A stretch of 64,000 nucleotides of DNA, taken from Streptomyces spinoverrucosus. GTDB lineage: Bacteria; Actinomycetota; Actinomycetes; Streptomycetales; Streptomycetaceae. The notes under the pieces are model-generated. The model did no database searches and was not told the DNA's origin. It saw nothing but the letters and a program-made list of their open reading frames with translations. A program made the translations under genes and the position numbers. Positions 36,244 through 44,325 of the stretch are shown one piece after another. The stretch spans positions 1,612,001-1,676,000 of the forward strand of contig NZ_JADPZX010000001.1 in assembly GCF_015712165.1 (NCBI RefSeq), read 5' to 3'. The first letter of the stretch is position 1. Every line of letters starts with the position of its first letter.

Positions 36244-37092
36244 ATGACCTCCTTCGTGCTTCCCCATGAGCTGCACGGCGACGGCACCCACAAGGTGTTC
36301 GCCGTGCACGGCTGGTTCGCCGACCGGTCCGCGTACGCACCCGTCCTACCGGATCTGGACCGTACGTCCTTCCAGTACGCGCTCGTCGATCTGCGCGGCT
36401 ACGGGCAGGCCAAGGACACGGACGGCGCGTACACCACCGGTGAGGCGGCGCTCGACCTGGTGGCGCTGGCCGACCGGCTCGGCTGGCCGCGGTTCTCCGT
36501 CGTCGGGCACTCCATGGGAGGCGCGATCGCCCAGCGGCTGCTCGCCGTCGCCCCGCACCGGCTGCGCACGGTGGTGGGCATCTCACCGGTGCCCGCCTGC
36601 GGGCTCGCGCTGCCGCCGGAGCAGTGGGAGCTGTTCGCGGACGCAGCCCAGCTGCCGGAGAACCGCCGCGCCATCATCGACATCACCACGGGCGGCCGCC
36701 GCCCGGCGGCCTGGCTGGACCGCATGGTCGCCCGCTCCCTCACGGACAGCGACCCGAAGGCGTTCCGCGCCTGGCTGGACTCCTGGGCCCGCGAGGACTT
36801 CCACGAGCAGGTCGAGGGCTCGACCGTCCCGGCGCTCGCCGTCGCCGGAGCGCTCGACCCCGCCCTCTCGGCCGATCTGCTCCGCCGGACATGGCTGACC
36901 TGGTACGCACGAGCCGAACTCCACGAGCTGCCGTGCGCCGGCCACTACGCGATGGACGAGACCCCGCTCGAACTGATCCGCGTGGTCGAGGACTTCCTCC
37001 GCCGGGACGGCGAGGAAGGCCGGGACGGCGTGCGACCCGGCGACGGCCGAGAAGGCCAAGGCGGCGCACCGGCCGAAGGCGACCCCGCATGA
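36244..37092 (+). CDS. Alpha/beta hydrolase
   Basis: A 282-residue alpha/beta hydrolase. The oxyanion motif is VHGWFADRSAY (HG), the nucleophile elbow VVGHSMGGAIAQ, the acid in VAGALDPALSA and the catalytic His in CAGHYAMDETP. The C-terminal 30 residues are a low-complexity Gly/Asp/Glu/Arg tail. The gene overlaps the P450 gene by ATGA, so the two are translationally coupled and likely act in one pathway, for example ester cleavage before or after hydroxylation. The substrate cannot be read from sequence. Confidence 0.82.
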   Translation: MTSFVLPHELHGDGTHKVFAVHGWFADRSAYAPVLPDLDRTSFQYALVDLRGYGQAKDTDGAYTTGEAALDLVALADRLGWPRFSVVGHSMGGAIAQRLLAVAPHRLRTVVGISPVPACGLALPPEQWELFADAAQLPENRRAIIDITTGGRRPAAWLDRMVARSLTDSDPKAFRAWLDSWAREDFHEQVEGSTVPALAVAGALDPALSADLLRRTWLTWYARAELHELPCAGHYAMDETPLELIRVVEDFLRRDGEEGRDGVRPGDGREGQGGAPAEGDPA

Positions 37093-38387
37093 CGCCGTCG
37101 GCACCCCCGTCCGTCCCCGACGTCTTCGACCCGCGTCGGTACGCCGATGGGGTGCCGTACGACGCCTACCGCGTCCTGCGTGACCATCACCCGGTGGCCT
37201 GGCAGGACGAGCCCGAGGTGCTGGGCTGGCCGGCCGGGCCCGGTTTCTGGGCGGTGACCCGGCACGCCGATGTCGTCCGCGTCCTGAAGGACTCGGCGAC
37301 CTTCTCGTCGTGTCTCGGCGCGACCCAGATCCGCGACCCGGACGCGGATGATCTGCCGTTCATCCGCCGCATGATGCTCAATCAGGATCCGCCGGACCAC
37401 AACCGGTTGCGGCGTCTTGTGAGCCGCGCGTTCACCCCCGGGCGGACCGAGCGCTTCACGGCGGTCGTGCGGGAGCGCGCGCGGAGCCTGTTCGCGGACG
37501 CCGTCGAACTCGCCCGGACCGGTGACGGCGCCGTCGACGTCGTCACCGCCGTCACGGACGACTACGCCCTGCTCAACCTCGCCGACCTGCTCGGCGTCCC
37601 GGAGAGCGACCGCAAGCTGCTGCTGCACTGGACCCAACGCGTGATCGGCTACCAGGACCCCGACGAGGCCGGTCCCCCGGTCCTGGACGCGACGGGCAAA
37701 CCGCTCAACCCACGGTCACCGGCGGCACTGCGGGACATGTTCGGGTACGCCCAGCAACTCGCCGCGCACAAACGCCGCCACCCCTCCGACGACGTGCTGA
37801 CCACACTCGCCCACGAGAGAGAGCTCGCCGACGCCGAACTGGAGATGTTCTTCTTCCTGCTCACGGTGGCCGGAAACGACACGGTACGCAGCGCGGCACC
37901 GGGCGGACTGCTTGCGTTGGCGGAGCATCCGTACGCCTACGAGCAGTTGCGCACCGGCTCGGTCGATGTCGCCTCGGCCGTGGAGGAGTTGCTGCGCTGG
38001 CATCCACCCGTGCTCAGCTTCCGCCGGACCGCCGTACAGGACACGGAGCTTGCCGGGCGGCCGATCCGGGCCGGGGACAAGGTCGTCGTCTTCCACGCGG
38101 CCGCGAACCGTGACGAGCGGGTCTTCGCCGAGCCGGACCGGCTGGACCTGTTCCGGAAGCCGGTTCCGCACGTCTCCTTCGGCGACGGCCCGCACGTCTG
38201 CCTGGGCGCGCACTTCGCCCGGCTGCAACTGCGGGTGCTGTATCAGGAGGCGCTACGAGCCCTGCCCGCGGCGCCGCGGACCGCCGGGCCCCCGAAACGG
38301 CTGGTCTCGAACTTCATCAACGGCATCAAACACCTGCACCTGCGTCTCGGCCTCCACCCGCACCCGCCACACCCGCACCCGCGTTGA
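37089..38387 (+). CDS. Cytochrome P450
   Basis: A 432-residue bacterial class I P450. The I-helix oxygen-activation motif reads AGNDTVR, the K-helix ExxR lies in VEELLRWHPPV, and the heme signature FGDGPHVCLGAHFAR supplies the axial Cys. MMLNQDPPDHNRLRRLVSRAFTP is the conserved C-helix region. The AGNDT form of the I helix recalls the CYP125/CYP142-like steroid group, a tentative comparison. The ATG at 37089 is coupled to the hydrolase gene by ATGA overlap; no ferredoxin gene is adjacent. The His/Pro-rich C-terminus (HPHPPHPHPR) overlaps the convergent ARMT1-type gene by 62 nt. Confidence 0.92.
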   Translation: MTPSAPPSVPDVFDPRRYADGVPYDAYRVLRDHHPVAWQDEPEVLGWPAGPGFWAVTRHADVVRVLKDSATFSSCLGATQIRDPDADDLPFIRRMMLNQDPPDHNRLRRLVSRAFTPGRTERFTAVVRERARSLFADAVELARTGDGAVDVVTAVTDDYALLNLADLLGVPESDRKLLLHWTQRVIGYQDPDEAGPPVLDATGKPLNPRSPAALRDMFGYAQQLAAHKRRHPSDDVLTTLAHERELADAELEMFFFLLTVAGNDTVRSAAPGGLLALAEHPYAYEQLRTGSVDVASAVEELLRWHPPVLSFRRTAVQDTELAGRPIRAGDKVVVFHAAANRDERVFAEPDRLDLFRKPVPHVSFGDGPHVCLGAHFARLQLRVLYQEALRALPAAPRTAGPPKRLVSNFINGIKHLHLRLGLHPHPPHPHPR

Positions 38388-39552
38388 CCTGGATCAGCGC
38401 ATGCGTGCCGCCGGTCCGCCAGCGCTGCCCCTCCGCGGCGACCAATGCCGCCTCGGTGTCGGCGTCGAGGCCGCAGATCACGTCGGACTTCAGGGTGCGC
38501 AGGGCGGCGACCGGCCCGGGGAAGTAGCCGGTGACGTCGGCGAAAGGGGTGGTCGGGGGCCAGCGGCGATCCCCCACGAGGCGGCGGTAGTTGAGGTCGC
38601 CCTTCACGACGGTGAGCGTCGCCGCGGCGAACTCGGCGCGCAGGTCGTCGGGCATGTCGGCGTACGGCAGAGGGCCGCAGGAGAAGGGGTGGGTCCGTAC
38701 CGTCAGGCGCCCCTCCACAGTCGCCGACCACAGGCGGCGCCCGTACGCGGAGGCCGCGCCCGGCGCCGCGGCGAGCCGACGCAGTGCGTCGAGCACGTCG
38801 GCCGGGGTGGCGTCGGAGACGTAGTACGGGTACGGCTTGACGTGCAGCACCGCCCGCTCGACGCGGCCCTCGGCGAGGAGGTGGGCGATGAGGAGCAGGT
38901 CGGGGATGAGTTCGCGGCCGGCGTTGTCGGCGATCAGGCAGAGGGTGCCGGTGCCGGAGGGCGGCAGCAGTGACCACAGAGTGTCGCTGTCGTCGGCGAC
39001 CAGGCCGGGGGCGGCGGCCGGGGTGTCGCCGCCGGCGGACAGCCGGAAGCCGAGGTCGGCGCGGTTGCCCCAGAGCGAGCCGTGCAGCAGCGCCTGGGCG
39101 CGCTCTTCGGACGGGCGGGATTCCAGGCGGTCGAGGGCGGCCAGTTCCTCGTCGGTCTGCGGTGCGTCGAGCTCGGCGAGTTTGACCGGACGGAACGGGT
39201 CGATGGCCTGCTCGGGCCCGGCACCGAAGTAACCGACGGCTTCGAGGAGTTGGCGGTAGAAGTAGCTTTCCGACCACAGCCAGGGCACGTCGAACCAGGA
39301 CTGCCCGGCGTAGGTGTCGAGTCCCCACGCGGCCCATCGGTCCCGGTCGTGCGCGTCGGACGGGAGCGGGTCGATCACGCCCTTGGTGCAGCTGGTGAGC
39401 AGGGTGTCGAGGGCGCGCTGCCGGTCGGGGCCGTACGGCAGGGACTCGCGCACCTGCCGGATGATCGCGGGGTGGCGTTCGGCCAGCACGCTGTGCGGGA
39501 AGGAGCCGGTTTCGTTGCCGAGGATCACGGGCGCGGGCGCGGTGTCGGGCAT
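38326..39552 (-). CDS. ARMT1/DUF89-type damage-control phosphatase
   Basis: A 408-residue member of the DUF89 metal-dependent phosphatase family, which removes damaged or surplus phosphometabolites. The family signature DNAGRELIPDLLL (metal Asp-Asn) and KGDLNYRRL (Asp, Asn) are visible. The N-terminal GNETGSFPHSVLAERHPAIIRQV and SWFDVPWLWSESYFYRQLLEAVGYF are typical of the ARMT1 subgroup. ATG 39552 is chosen; GTG 39561 is possible. Its last 20 codons (Ala/Gly-rich) overlap the P450 gene on the other strand. It lies downstream of the receptor-like regulator gene with only 24 nt between, so it may be part of that transcript. Confidence 0.83.
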   Translation of the reverse strand: MPDTAPAPVILGNETGSFPHSVLAERHPAIIRQVRESLPYGPDRQRALDTLLTSCTKGVIDPLPSDAHDRDRWAAWGLDTYAGQSWFDVPWLWSESYFYRQLLEAVGYFGAGPEQAIDPFRPVKLAELDAPQTDEELAALDRLESRPSEERAQALLHGSLWGNRADLGFRLSAGGDTPAAAPGLVADDSDTLWSLLPPSGTGTLCLIADNAGRELIPDLLLIAHLLAEGRVERAVLHVKPYPYYVSDATPADVLDALRRLAAAPGAASAYGRRLWSATVEGRLTVRTHPFSCGPLPYADMPDDLRAEFAAATLTVVKGDLNYRRLVGDRRWPPTTPFADVTGYFPGPVAALRTLKSDVICGLDADTEAALVAAEGQRWRTGGTHALIQVNAGAGVAGAGGGRDAGAGV

Positions 39553-39576
39553 GCGGCTCACCGTACCGCGCGCCGC

Positions 39577-40224
39577 TCAGACGGTTCTGATCTCCCGTTC
39601 CAGCTGCGTGGCGAGGCCGAGATACCGCGGGCGCCGGGTCACCGGGACCAGGCCGCGGATGAGGACGTACCACATCTCGGCGAGCCGGCGGGGCAGCCGC
39701 GGGACGGGTTCGAGGGTGCGGCCCGTCACGCGTATCCCGACGAAGAAACTGAGGAGGGAGTGGGTGACGGCGTCGATGTCGACGTCCGGGTGGATGTCGG
39801 ACTCCTTGACGGCGCCGAGGAGTTTTCTGGAGAAGATGTCGAGCCACTCCGTGAAGGGGTGCGGCAGCGGCGGCCGCACCCCGACTCCGCCGGTGGCGAG
39901 CCGGAGTCCGGCGCGGGCCACCGGCCCCTCCACGGTGAGCCGCACGAGGCCGAACGTGATGCGCATCATCCCTTCGAGTGATGAGCACTTCCGGTCGTCC
40001 ACCTCACGGGCCAGCCGCCGTGCGGCCTGCGACTGGATCTCCATGATGGCGTGCGCCAGGTCCTCCTTGGCCGCGAAGTGGAAGTACAGGGCGCCCTTGG
40101 TGACTTGGGCGTGCTCGACGATGTCACTCAGGCTGGTCGACTCGTAGCCGTGACGGTCGAACAGGTCGGCGGCGGCCGTGATGATCGTGGCGCGGGTCTG
40201 CTCGGCTCGTAACTGCCTCGCCAT
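39577..40224 (-). CDS. ArpA/ScbR-family TetR regulator (second receptor homologue, basic)
   Basis: A 215-residue TetR regulator. The N-terminal helix-turn-helix (TSLSDIVEHAQVTKGALYFHFAAKEDLA as its pattern) is the gamma-butyrolactone receptor type, and the ligand-pocket Trp is retained in PFTEWLDIF. By hand count it has about 30 basic and 25 acidic residues, a net positive charge more like pseudo-receptors (ScbR2/AvaR2 class) than true receptors. The ATG follows AGGAGAG at 9 nt. An ARE-like inverted repeat 20-46 nt upstream suggests autoregulation or control by the receptor at 41388. It is co-directional with the AfsA-like gene 67 nt upstream. Confidence 0.83.
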   Translation of the reverse strand: MARQLRAEQTRATIITAAADLFDRHGYESTSLSDIVEHAQVTKGALYFHFAAKEDLAHAIMEIQSQAARRLAREVDDRKCSSLEGMMRITFGLVRLTVEGPVARAGLRLATGGVGVRPPLPHPFTEWLDIFSRKLLGAVKESDIHPDVDIDAVTHSLLSFFVGIRVTGRTLEPVPRLPRRLAEMWYVLIRGLVPVTRRPRYLGLATQLEREIRTV

Positions 40225-40243
40225 CGGCTGGACTCTCCTGGGA

Positions 40244-40270
40244 ATGAAAACGGGTTATGCCGTTTGTTTA
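40244..40270. promoter_or_regulatory. ARE-like operator upstream of the second receptor homologue
   Basis: ATGAAAACGG and CCGTTTGTTT form an inverted repeat around GTTATGC, with 7 of 10 arm positions complementary. This resembles the autoregulatory elements bound by butyrolactone receptors and is centred about 33 nt before the start codon. Confidence 0.6.
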
Positions 40271-40291
40271 TTACCCGGCGCACACACTATC

Positions 40292-41194
40292 TCACTCCTC
40301 GGCCCGGCCGACCAGGCACTCGAAGACGGCCGACTCCCCCTGTGTGGCCACGACTCGTATGCCTGCGTGACCCTCGTCCGATGCTTCGATCCATATGGGT
40401 TCGTCCAGTTCCGCGTAGCGATGGAAGACCGACCGGAAGGATGCGGGCGTCCCGGCCTCGGGTGCCCGGGCCCGGGCCGCCTGGCGGGCGGACTCCAGCA
40501 GGAGCATCCCTGGGGCGTGATCGAGCGGATGGTCAAAGAAAACAGCATGCGCGGTATTAATTCTCAGGCGCCAGCGGTCGTCCCGGTCACCCGGCGCCAG
40601 GACGACGTCCGCCGGCAGGGCGCGGCCCACGACCTCGGGCGGCAGTCCGGGCGGCGTCGGCGGGGCGGAGACGGTGGCCGGGGTGCGGCCGCCGCGCAGC
40701 CTGCGGTAGACGGACTCGGCGACGCAGGTGAAGGCGACCCGGGCGGTCGCCACGCGGGCACCGTCGAGCAGCACTTCGGCGGTGTAGCGGGCTCCGGCGG
40801 GGCGGCCGGCCCGGTGGCGCACCTCGGTGAAGTGGACGTCGACGACCGGCTCGGCGGGTACCGGGCCGACGGCCAAGTGCTCGGGAAACGTGTCGACTTC
40901 GAATTCCTGGAGCACGAAGTGGTGGCCCAGGGGCACGTCGTACTCGGTGTGCGCGATCAGGGTTCCGCTCTGGCGCACGGTTTCCACGACGAGCAGCGGC
41001 TCGTACGCGGAGCGGTCGGGCGACACGTGTAACCCATGGGCTCGGGGCCATTGGGCGGTGACGGCGAAGCGGTCGGCTTCCGTCTGTCTCCAGCCGGTGA
41101 GGAAGGTCTCGGCGACGGCCGCGCGATGCACGAGCTGCCGGGGAACAGTCGCCGTCAGGGTCGGGATTTCAGCAAGTTGCCGCAGTTGAGGCAT
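40292..41194 (-). CDS. AfsA/ScbA-type butyrolactone synthase
   Basis: A 300-residue protein with two hotdog-like AfsA domains. It catalyses condensation of dihydroxyacetone phosphate with a beta-ketoacyl thioester, the first step of gamma-butyrolactone autoinducer synthesis. LVHRAAVAETFLTGW at the N-terminus and HTEYDVPLGHHFVLQEFEVDTFPEHL, shown as its pattern, are diagnostic. The second domain has AHAVFFDHPLDHAPGMLLLESARQAA, also patterned on the family. ATG 41194 follows GGGAG at 5 nt. It is divergent from the receptor gene with a promoter whose spacer contains the ARE-like site. No adjacent reductase (ScbB/BprA) gene is seen. Confidence 0.9.
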   Translation of the reverse strand: MPQLRQLAEIPTLTATVPRQLVHRAAVAETFLTGWRQTEADRFAVTAQWPRAHGLHVSPDRSAYEPLLVVETVRQSGTLIAHTEYDVPLGHHFVLQEFEVDTFPEHLAVGPVPAEPVVDVHFTEVRHRAGRPAGARYTAEVLLDGARVATARVAFTCVAESVYRRLRGGRTPATVSAPPTPPGLPPEVVGRALPADVVLAPGDRDDRWRLRINTAHAVFFDHPLDHAPGMLLLESARQAARARAPEAGTPASFRSVFHRYAELDEPIWIEASDEGHAGIRVVATQGESAVFECLVGRAEE

Positions 41195-41260
41195 GTTTCT
41201 CCCTACGGTCCCCCGAAGGGCTCTGCGGACGGTGGGAACGTCCGCTGCGGATGGGGCGTC

Positions 41261-41289
41261 AGAATACGAGGCGACCGGTTTGTTTTCAA
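41261..41289 (-). promoter_or_regulatory. AfsA-like gene promoter with ARE in the spacer
   Basis: On the minus strand TTGAAA (41289-41284) and TATTCT (41266-41261) are exactly 17 nt apart. The spacer contains ACAAACCGGT, the core of butyrolactone-receptor binding elements. Receptor binding would block this promoter. A plus-strand -10 box TATGAT (41311-41316) for the receptor gene lies close by, so one operator could serve both. Confidence 0.7.
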
Positions 41290-41387
41290 TGCGATCACTC
41301 CGTAACACCCTATGATCGGGGCAGTTCCGGCACGATCGTGGCGCCACCGGCATGAACCGGCCAACTGGGCGCCGGAGAGGGTCTCTC

Positions 41388-42035
41388 ATGGCGAAACAGG
41401 AGCGCGCCATCAGGACACGCAGGGCGATCCTGGAAGCCGCCGGCGCGGTCTTCGACGAACACGGTTACACGTCCACCACCATCGCCATGGTGCTGGAGCG
41501 GGCCGAAGTCACCAAGGGCGCGCTGTACTTCCACTTCCCGTCCAAGGAGTCCCTCGCCCAGGCGGTGCTCGACGAGCAGGTGCCCTTCGGTGCGATTCCC
41601 TCCCAGCCGTGCAAGTTGCAGGAGATCATCGACATCACCTTCGTCGTCGGCCAGCGGCTGCTGAGCAACGCCCTGCTCCGGGGGAGTATGCGACTGGCGG
41701 TGGACCAGTGCGCGCCGCCGGGAGTGGATCACACCGGGCCGTTCCGGCAGTGGGCCGACCATCTGACACCGCTGCTGGAACAGGCGTGCGCGCAGGGGGA
41801 GTTGCTGCCGACGGTGGATCCGCGGGAGACGGTGGAGCTGCTGGTCGGTGCGTTCACCGGCATACAGCTGATGTCGCGGGCCCTGACCGGGCGGGACGAT
41901 CTGGGGCGACGTCTGTCGGTGCTGTGGTCCCACGTGCTGCCGAGTATCGCGGTGCCCGGCCTGCTGCTCGGGCTGGACAGCCGGGCGGACCGGGGGGCGC
42001 GGGTGCTGGCGTCGCTGGACAGCCGCGTGGCGTAG
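41388..42035 (+). CDS. ArpA/ScbR-family gamma-butyrolactone receptor
   Basis: A 215-residue TetR-type repressor very similar to ScbR at its N-terminus (MAKQERAIRTRRAILEAAG) and helix-turn-helix (AEVTKGALYFHFPSKESLA). The ligand-pocket Trp is in GPFRQWADHL. By hand count it has about 22 basic and 24 acidic residues, net acidic as in true receptors. ATG 41388 has GAGAGG at 7 nt; an in-frame ATG at 41352 has none. It is divergent from the AfsA-like synthase gene, the classical scbA/scbR layout. It should repress its own and the synthase promoters until the autoinducer accumulates. Confidence 0.9.
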   Translation: MAKQERAIRTRRAILEAAGAVFDEHGYTSTTIAMVLERAEVTKGALYFHFPSKESLAQAVLDEQVPFGAIPSQPCKLQEIIDITFVVGQRLLSNALLRGSMRLAVDQCAPPGVDHTGPFRQWADHLTPLLEQACAQGELLPTVDPRETVELLVGAFTGIQLMSRALTGRDDLGRRLSVLWSHVLPSIAVPGLLLGLDSRADRGARVLASLDSRVA

Positions 42036-42102
42036 TGAGCCGCCGGTCAAGCGTGCGGCGCCATGGCCCATGACGGCTCAAGGCGTCCCGGCAACGACAA
42101 CA

Positions 42103-42144
42103 GGGCGGGCCGGCCGGCGCCCATCCGCACCGGTCGACCCGCCC
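42103..42144. terminator. Terminator between receptor gene and subtilisin gene
   Basis: Arms 42103-42117 and 42130-42144 form a 15-bp stem with one mismatch and one G-U pair around a 12-nt loop, between convergent stop codons at 42035 and 42176. Confidence 0.65.
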
Positions 42145-42175
42145 GCTCAGGAGACGCGTCCTGTCAGGACGTACG

Positions 42176-43972
42176 TCAGAACGTCAGGCTCCAGCTGTTG
42201 ATCCGGCCCGTGTCCTGCGCGGCGACATCCTGCACCCGCAGCTTCCAGGTGCCGTTGGCGGTCTCGCTGGAGGCGTTCACCGAGTAGGTGGTGTTGACGT
42301 TGTCCGCGGAGTCCGAGCTGCTGGAGGACTTCAGGCGGTACGTGGAGCCGTCCGGCGCGACCAGGTCGATGACCAGGTCACCGCGGAAGGTGTGGGTGAT
42401 GTCGACCGCGACCTGGAGGGCCGAGGGCGCGTTTCCGCTGCGGCCGCTGACGGTGATCGGCGACTCGACGGCCGAACCGGCGTCCGGGATCGAGACGGCG
42501 GAGCTGCTGGAGAACGTCGTACCGGTGGACGTACCACCGGCCACGGCCTGGACCGTCTTCGCGGCGTCCGCCAGGCCCGCGCCGCAGCCGCCGGAGCAGG
42601 CGCCGGGCAGCGCTCGGGCGTTGGACTTGATCGCCGACTCGATCTGGGCCGGGGTCAGCGACGGCTTGGCCGACTTCATCAGCGCGGCGAGGCCGGCGAT
42701 GTGCGGGGTGGCCATGCTGGTGCCCTGGTAGTAGGCGTACGACTCGGTGGACGGCGTCTTGGTGCCGGAGTTCAGCGTGGAGTAGATGCCGTTGGCGGTG
42801 CCGGTGCTGGTCTGGCCGCCGGGGGCCGAGATGTCCACCAGGGAGCCGTAGTTGGAGTAGGACGCCTTGGCGCCGGAGCGGTTGGTGGCGGCGACCGAGA
42901 TGACGTTGTTGCAGTTGCCCGGCGAGTGGTTCGCCACGTTGTCGTTGTCGTTGCCCGCGGCCACGACGACGGTGGTACCCCGGTTCACGGCCGCGTTGAT
43001 GGCGTTCTGGGTGGCGCTGGTGCAGGCGCCGTCGCCGCCGAGGCTCATGTTGATGACCTTGGCCACGTTCGAGTTGGCGGGGACGCCGGAGACGGTGCCG
43101 CCGGACGCCCAGGTGATGGCGTCGATGATGTCGGAGTCGTAGCCGCCGCACTTGCCGAGCACCCGCACCGGGGAGATCTTGGCGCCGTAGGCGATGCCCG
43201 CCATGCCCTTGCTGTTGTTGGTGGCGGCGGCGATGGTGCCGGCGACGTGGGTGCCGTGCCAGGAGGAGTTGCTGGCCGGGATGCCGGAACCGCACTCGTT
43301 GGCGTTGTACCAGTCGCCCGGGTCGGCCGGGTTGCTGTCGCGGCCGTTGCCGTCGACGGAGACGGCGGTGTCGGCGATGAAGTCGTAGCCGCCGACGATG
43401 TTCGCGGCGAGGTCGGAGTGGGCGACGTAGCCGGTGTCGATGACGGCGACCGTCACACCGCTGCCGGTGGAGGTCGGCCAGGCGGCCGGCACGTTCATGC
43501 CGGCGGTGGACTCGAACAGGTCCCACTGCTTGGCGTAGTCGGTGTCGTTCGGGTCGGCCTGCGGGGTGTTGAGGCGGTCCGGTACGACGTAGGCGACCTG
43601 CGGGTCCGCCTGGTACTCGGCGACGACGTCGGCGACGTCCGACTTCGTGAGGTTCTCGCCCAGGTCGACCAGGGCGGCGCCGGTGCCGAGGCGGCGCTGG
43701 AAGTCGAGGTCCTCGCCGGTCTTCTCGCCCTTGGCCGCCGCGTCGGCCTCGGCGGACTTGTTGGACCTGGCCTCGGCGGCGCCGGACTTGTAGCCGACGA
43801 TGAGGCGTTCGGCGGGGGTGCCGGGGGCGGCCTCGGTCTGGGCGGTGGGGACGGCGGCTGCGCCGGGCGAGGGGTCCTGGGCCGCGGCGACCGGGGCGGC
43901 GGCGGTGAGCAGCGCCGCGGAGACGGCGGCGACGGATATCAGCTTGCGTCTGTTGGCAGGGGAGGTTCGCAA
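42176..43972 (-). CDS. Secreted subtilisin-like serine protease (S8) with P domain
   Basis: A 598-residue exported protease. The signal peptide (RRKLISVAAVSAALLTAAAPVAAA) is followed by an I9-like propeptide (ERLIVGYKSG to VAYVVPDRL). The catalytic domain has Asp in VAVIDTGYVAHSDL, His in SSWHGTHVAGTIAA, the oxyanion Asn in VVAAGNDNDN and Ser in QGTSMATPHIAGLAAL. A C-terminal proprotein-convertase P-like domain (ITHTFRGDLVIDLVAPDGS to NSWSLTF) follows a Ser-rich linker. Start TTG 43972 is preferred because AAAGG lies 7 nt before it and the signal peptide begins there. Likely role: extracellular protein degradation or processing, potentially a target of the SSI-type inhibitor in this window. 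Confidence 0.9.
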   Translation of the reverse strand: MRTSPANRRKLISVAAVSAALLTAAAPVAAAQDPSPGAAAVPTAQTEAAPGTPAERLIVGYKSGAAEARSNKSAEADAAAKGEKTGEDLDFQRRLGTGAALVDLGENLTKSDVADVVAEYQADPQVAYVVPDRLNTPQADPNDTDYAKQWDLFESTAGMNVPAAWPTSTGSGVTVAVIDTGYVAHSDLAANIVGGYDFIADTAVSVDGNGRDSNPADPGDWYNANECGSGIPASNSSWHGTHVAGTIAAATNNSKGMAGIAYGAKISPVRVLGKCGGYDSDIIDAITWASGGTVSGVPANSNVAKVINMSLGGDGACTSATQNAINAAVNRGTTVVVAAGNDNDNVANHSPGNCNNVISVAATNRSGAKASYSNYGSLVDISAPGGQTSTGTANGIYSTLNSGTKTPSTESYAYYQGTSMATPHIAGLAALMKSAKPSLTPAQIESAIKSNARALPGACSGGCGAGLADAAKTVQAVAGGTSTGTTFSSSSAVSIPDAGSAVESPITVSGRSGNAPSALQVAVDITHTFRGDLVIDLVAPDGSTYRLKSSSSSDSADNVNTTYSVNASSETANGTWKLRVQDVAAQDTGRINSWSLTF

Positions 43973-44325
43973 GGGCTTGCCTTTCGTGGCCGTGCTCCGG
44001 GCAGGGCGGAGCGGCGGTCGATGCGCTTCCACGTCGAAGCGGAGGGGGGTGATGTCGAAAAGCGGCGTGCGGAGGCCGGCCTGGCGCGGAGCGGGCCCTT
44101 TCAGGGGTTACCTGGGGGTCAGCTGTGCAGGAACGATAGGCAACGGGACGGCCGCGCGGATACAGGGGAAACCCTTTGTCCGGCCGGAAACTCACCCTTG
44201 CTGTCCGAGGGTTGACAGTGAATGTCCAGTTTCGGTTCACACGGCGATTGCCTCGGTACGCAAGCGTGCCCCGCGCCGGCAGAGGCGGCGCGGGGCACGT
44301 CGGGACGACGAGGCGGTGAGCCGGG
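43973..44325. other. 353-nt region between binding-protein gene and subtilisin gene
   Basis: No gene is supported here. It contains the terminator of the osmoprotectant binding-protein gene (44266-44298) and, downstream, the promoter region of the subtilisin gene. A TTGACA on the plus strand at 44212-44217 has no matching -10 or gene. No regulator-like palindrome stands out. Confidence 0.6.
44266..44298 (-). terminator. Terminator of the osmoprotectant binding-protein gene
   Basis: GTGCCCCGCGCCG and its exact complement form a perfect 13-bp stem with a 7-nt loop, 27 nt beyond the stop codon of the gene at 44326-45288. Confidence 0.85.

Noticed and set aside
44212..44217. Plus-strand TTGACA as a promoter
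   Set aside because: There is no -10 at suitable spacing and no plus-strand gene before 45570.
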